A DNA stretch of 64,000 nt from Bacteroides_E sp964583185 (GTDB taxonomy: Bacteria; Bacteroidota; Bacteroidia; Bacteroidales; Bacteroidaceae). Position 1 is the stretch's first letter; the number at the start of each line of letters is the position of its first letter. The position numbers and the translations under genes were made by a program. This document shows positions 63,506 to 64,000 of the stretch, in pieces. The stretch covers positions 56,063 to 120,062 of the forward strand of contig CAZOVL010000001.1 in assembly GCA_964583185.1 (NCBI GenBank), given 5' to 3'. The notes below the pieces were generated by a model. That model ran no database searches. It had not been told where the DNA came from and saw only the letters and a list, made by a program, of their open reading frames with translations.

Positions 63506-63766
63506 TTAGCTTAAAACTCTAATATCATTCCAATTGCAATATCCTTTTTCTACCGCATCAACTAAAGCTGCATCCAAGCCTTTTTTATTAATGGTACGTA
63601 GACCTGCTGCACTTAGGGTCAAACTAATCCAACATTCTTGTTCTACATAGTAGAATTTTTTTCTAAACAAGTTCACATCAAAAGTTCTTTTAGTCTTTCG
63701 ATTAGAGTGTGAAACATTGTTGCCCACCATGGCTCTCTTTCCTGTAATTTGACAAATCTTAGACAT
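63506..63766 (-). CDS. rpmB: 50S ribosomal protein L28
   Basis: An 86-residue large-subunit protein. The N-terminus MSKICQITGKRAMVGNNVSH carries the L28 signature and KTKRTFDVNLFRKKFYY follows, then a C-terminal half with ISLTLSAAGLRTINKKGLD. First gene of the rpmB-rpmG-DUF4295 run, probably from a promoter just upstream (63822-63853). Confidence 0.97.
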   Translation of the reverse strand: MSKICQITGKRAMVGNNVSHSNRKTKRTFDVNLFRKKFYYVEQECWISLTLSAAGLRTINKKGLDAALVDAVEKGYCNWNDIRVLS

Positions 63767-63821
63767 CTCTATCTTTTTTATTTATATTCTTTTATTTTCT
63801 ATGCTCTTTTTAATCAGCATG

Positions 63822-63853
63822 CAAAGTAAACACTTTCACATCTATTTAGCAAG
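63822..63853 (-). promoter_or_regulatory. Near-consensus promoter for rpmB-rpmG-DUF4295
   Basis: On the minus strand CTTG (-33, one mismatch to TTTG), a 20-base spacer and TTACTTTG (-7, one mismatch to TAnnTTTG) lie about 55 bases upstream of the rpmB ATG and just beyond the cinA stop. Confidence 0.45.
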
Positions 63854-63869
63854 AAAAAACGAAATTAAT

Positions 63870-64000
63870 TCACTTAATTAACTCGTACAAAAGCAATAAA
63901 CTTCCATTTGATGCTCTTGTGATATTCATTTCTCTTCCTCTATCGCCGTCTTGCATTTTTGTAATGATACGATTTCCATAGGCTGCTGCCATCCAGACTC
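63870..64000 (-). CDS. cinA: CinA-family protein, C-terminal end (runs off window edge)
   Basis: Minus-strand frame open at the right edge, ending at the TGA at 63870-63872. The last 43 residues include VWMAAAYGNRIITKMQDG, then DRGREMNITRASNGSLLLLY, matching the end of CinA (competence-damage inducible; NMN deamidase domain). The gene order cinA-rpmB-rpmG is standard for Bacteroidales. Only a short fragment is present, so the identification rests on this segment and on context. Confidence 0.8.
   Translation of the reverse strand, partial: VWMAAAYGNRIITKMQDGDRGREMNITRASNGSLLLLYELIK

Overview
The window is chromosomal DNA of an AT-rich member of the Bacteroidales (phylum Bacteroidota), probably a Bacteroides-like fermenter. 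Evidence seen in the sequence: SusC/SusD pairs, a hybrid two-component system, lipoproteins with Bacteroidota surface-export signals, promoters of the TTTG-N19/21-TAnnTTTG type, a methylmalonyl-CoA/propionate pathway, and the gene order cinA-rpmB-rpmG-DUF4295-ftsY-rimO-HU. The species cannot be fixed from the sequence alone. No tRNA, rRNA, IS element, prophage or CRISPR array was seen.

Layout. 1-1749: the N-terminal part of a SusC-like receptor running off the left edge. 2.1-6.9 kb: housekeeping genes pheS, nth, aqpZ and pgk. 6.9-11.3 kb: an ABC importer (binding lipoprotein, ATPase, permease) with its own outer-membrane porin and glutaminase A. 11.5-13.7 kb: a large TPR protein. 13.9-16.6 kb (minus strand): nitroreductase, small membrane protein, DUF2520 protein, kdsC, maf. 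16.8 kb: a FemAB/GNAT-like protein. 18-22.6 kb: the propionate module mce-mmdA-oadG-like-biotin carrier-oadB. 22.8-27.6 kb: DUF5686 outer-membrane protein, rarA, a D-2-hydroxyacid dehydrogenase. 28.2-30.2 kb: a PCMD lipoprotein with a beta-barrel partner. 30.3-34.7 kb: aroC, an M20 dipeptidase and topB. 34.8-52.6 kb: a pectin utilisation locus (PL1, GH28, DUF5123 lipoprotein, SusD, SusC, hybrid two-component regulator, second PL1). 52.9-57 kb: methylmalonyl-CoA mutase mutA/mutB. 57.2-58.9 kb: a YidE/AspT-type transporter. 59.2-64 kb: the cinA-to-HU run on the minus strand.

How it fits together. MutAB, Mce and the MmdA/OadG/biotin-carrier/OadB pump together carry out succinyl-CoA to propionyl-CoA conversion with sodium export, although the two gene groups lie about 30 kb apart. 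In the pectin locus the lipoprotein signals suggest a spatial order: a surface PL1 and a surface DUF5123 binding protein, SusCD import, then periplasmic PL1 and GH28, with a periplasmic sensor controlling expression.

Most unusual observations: (1) a 79-bp intergenic repeat built from 22-bp-spaced near-palindromes CGGTCTAGGACCG, present in three nearly identical copies plus a decayed fourth; (2) a protein joining an N-terminal HU-like DNA-binding domain, a membrane segment and a C-terminal LysM-like domain, encoded next to a second HU-like protein; (3) a very short transcription unit at about 34784-34845 with a consensus promoter and a terminator but no credible ORF, likely a small RNA; (4) a lamin-tail domain fused to a sodium-pump gamma subunit; (5) an ABC importer with a dedicated porin and glutaminase.
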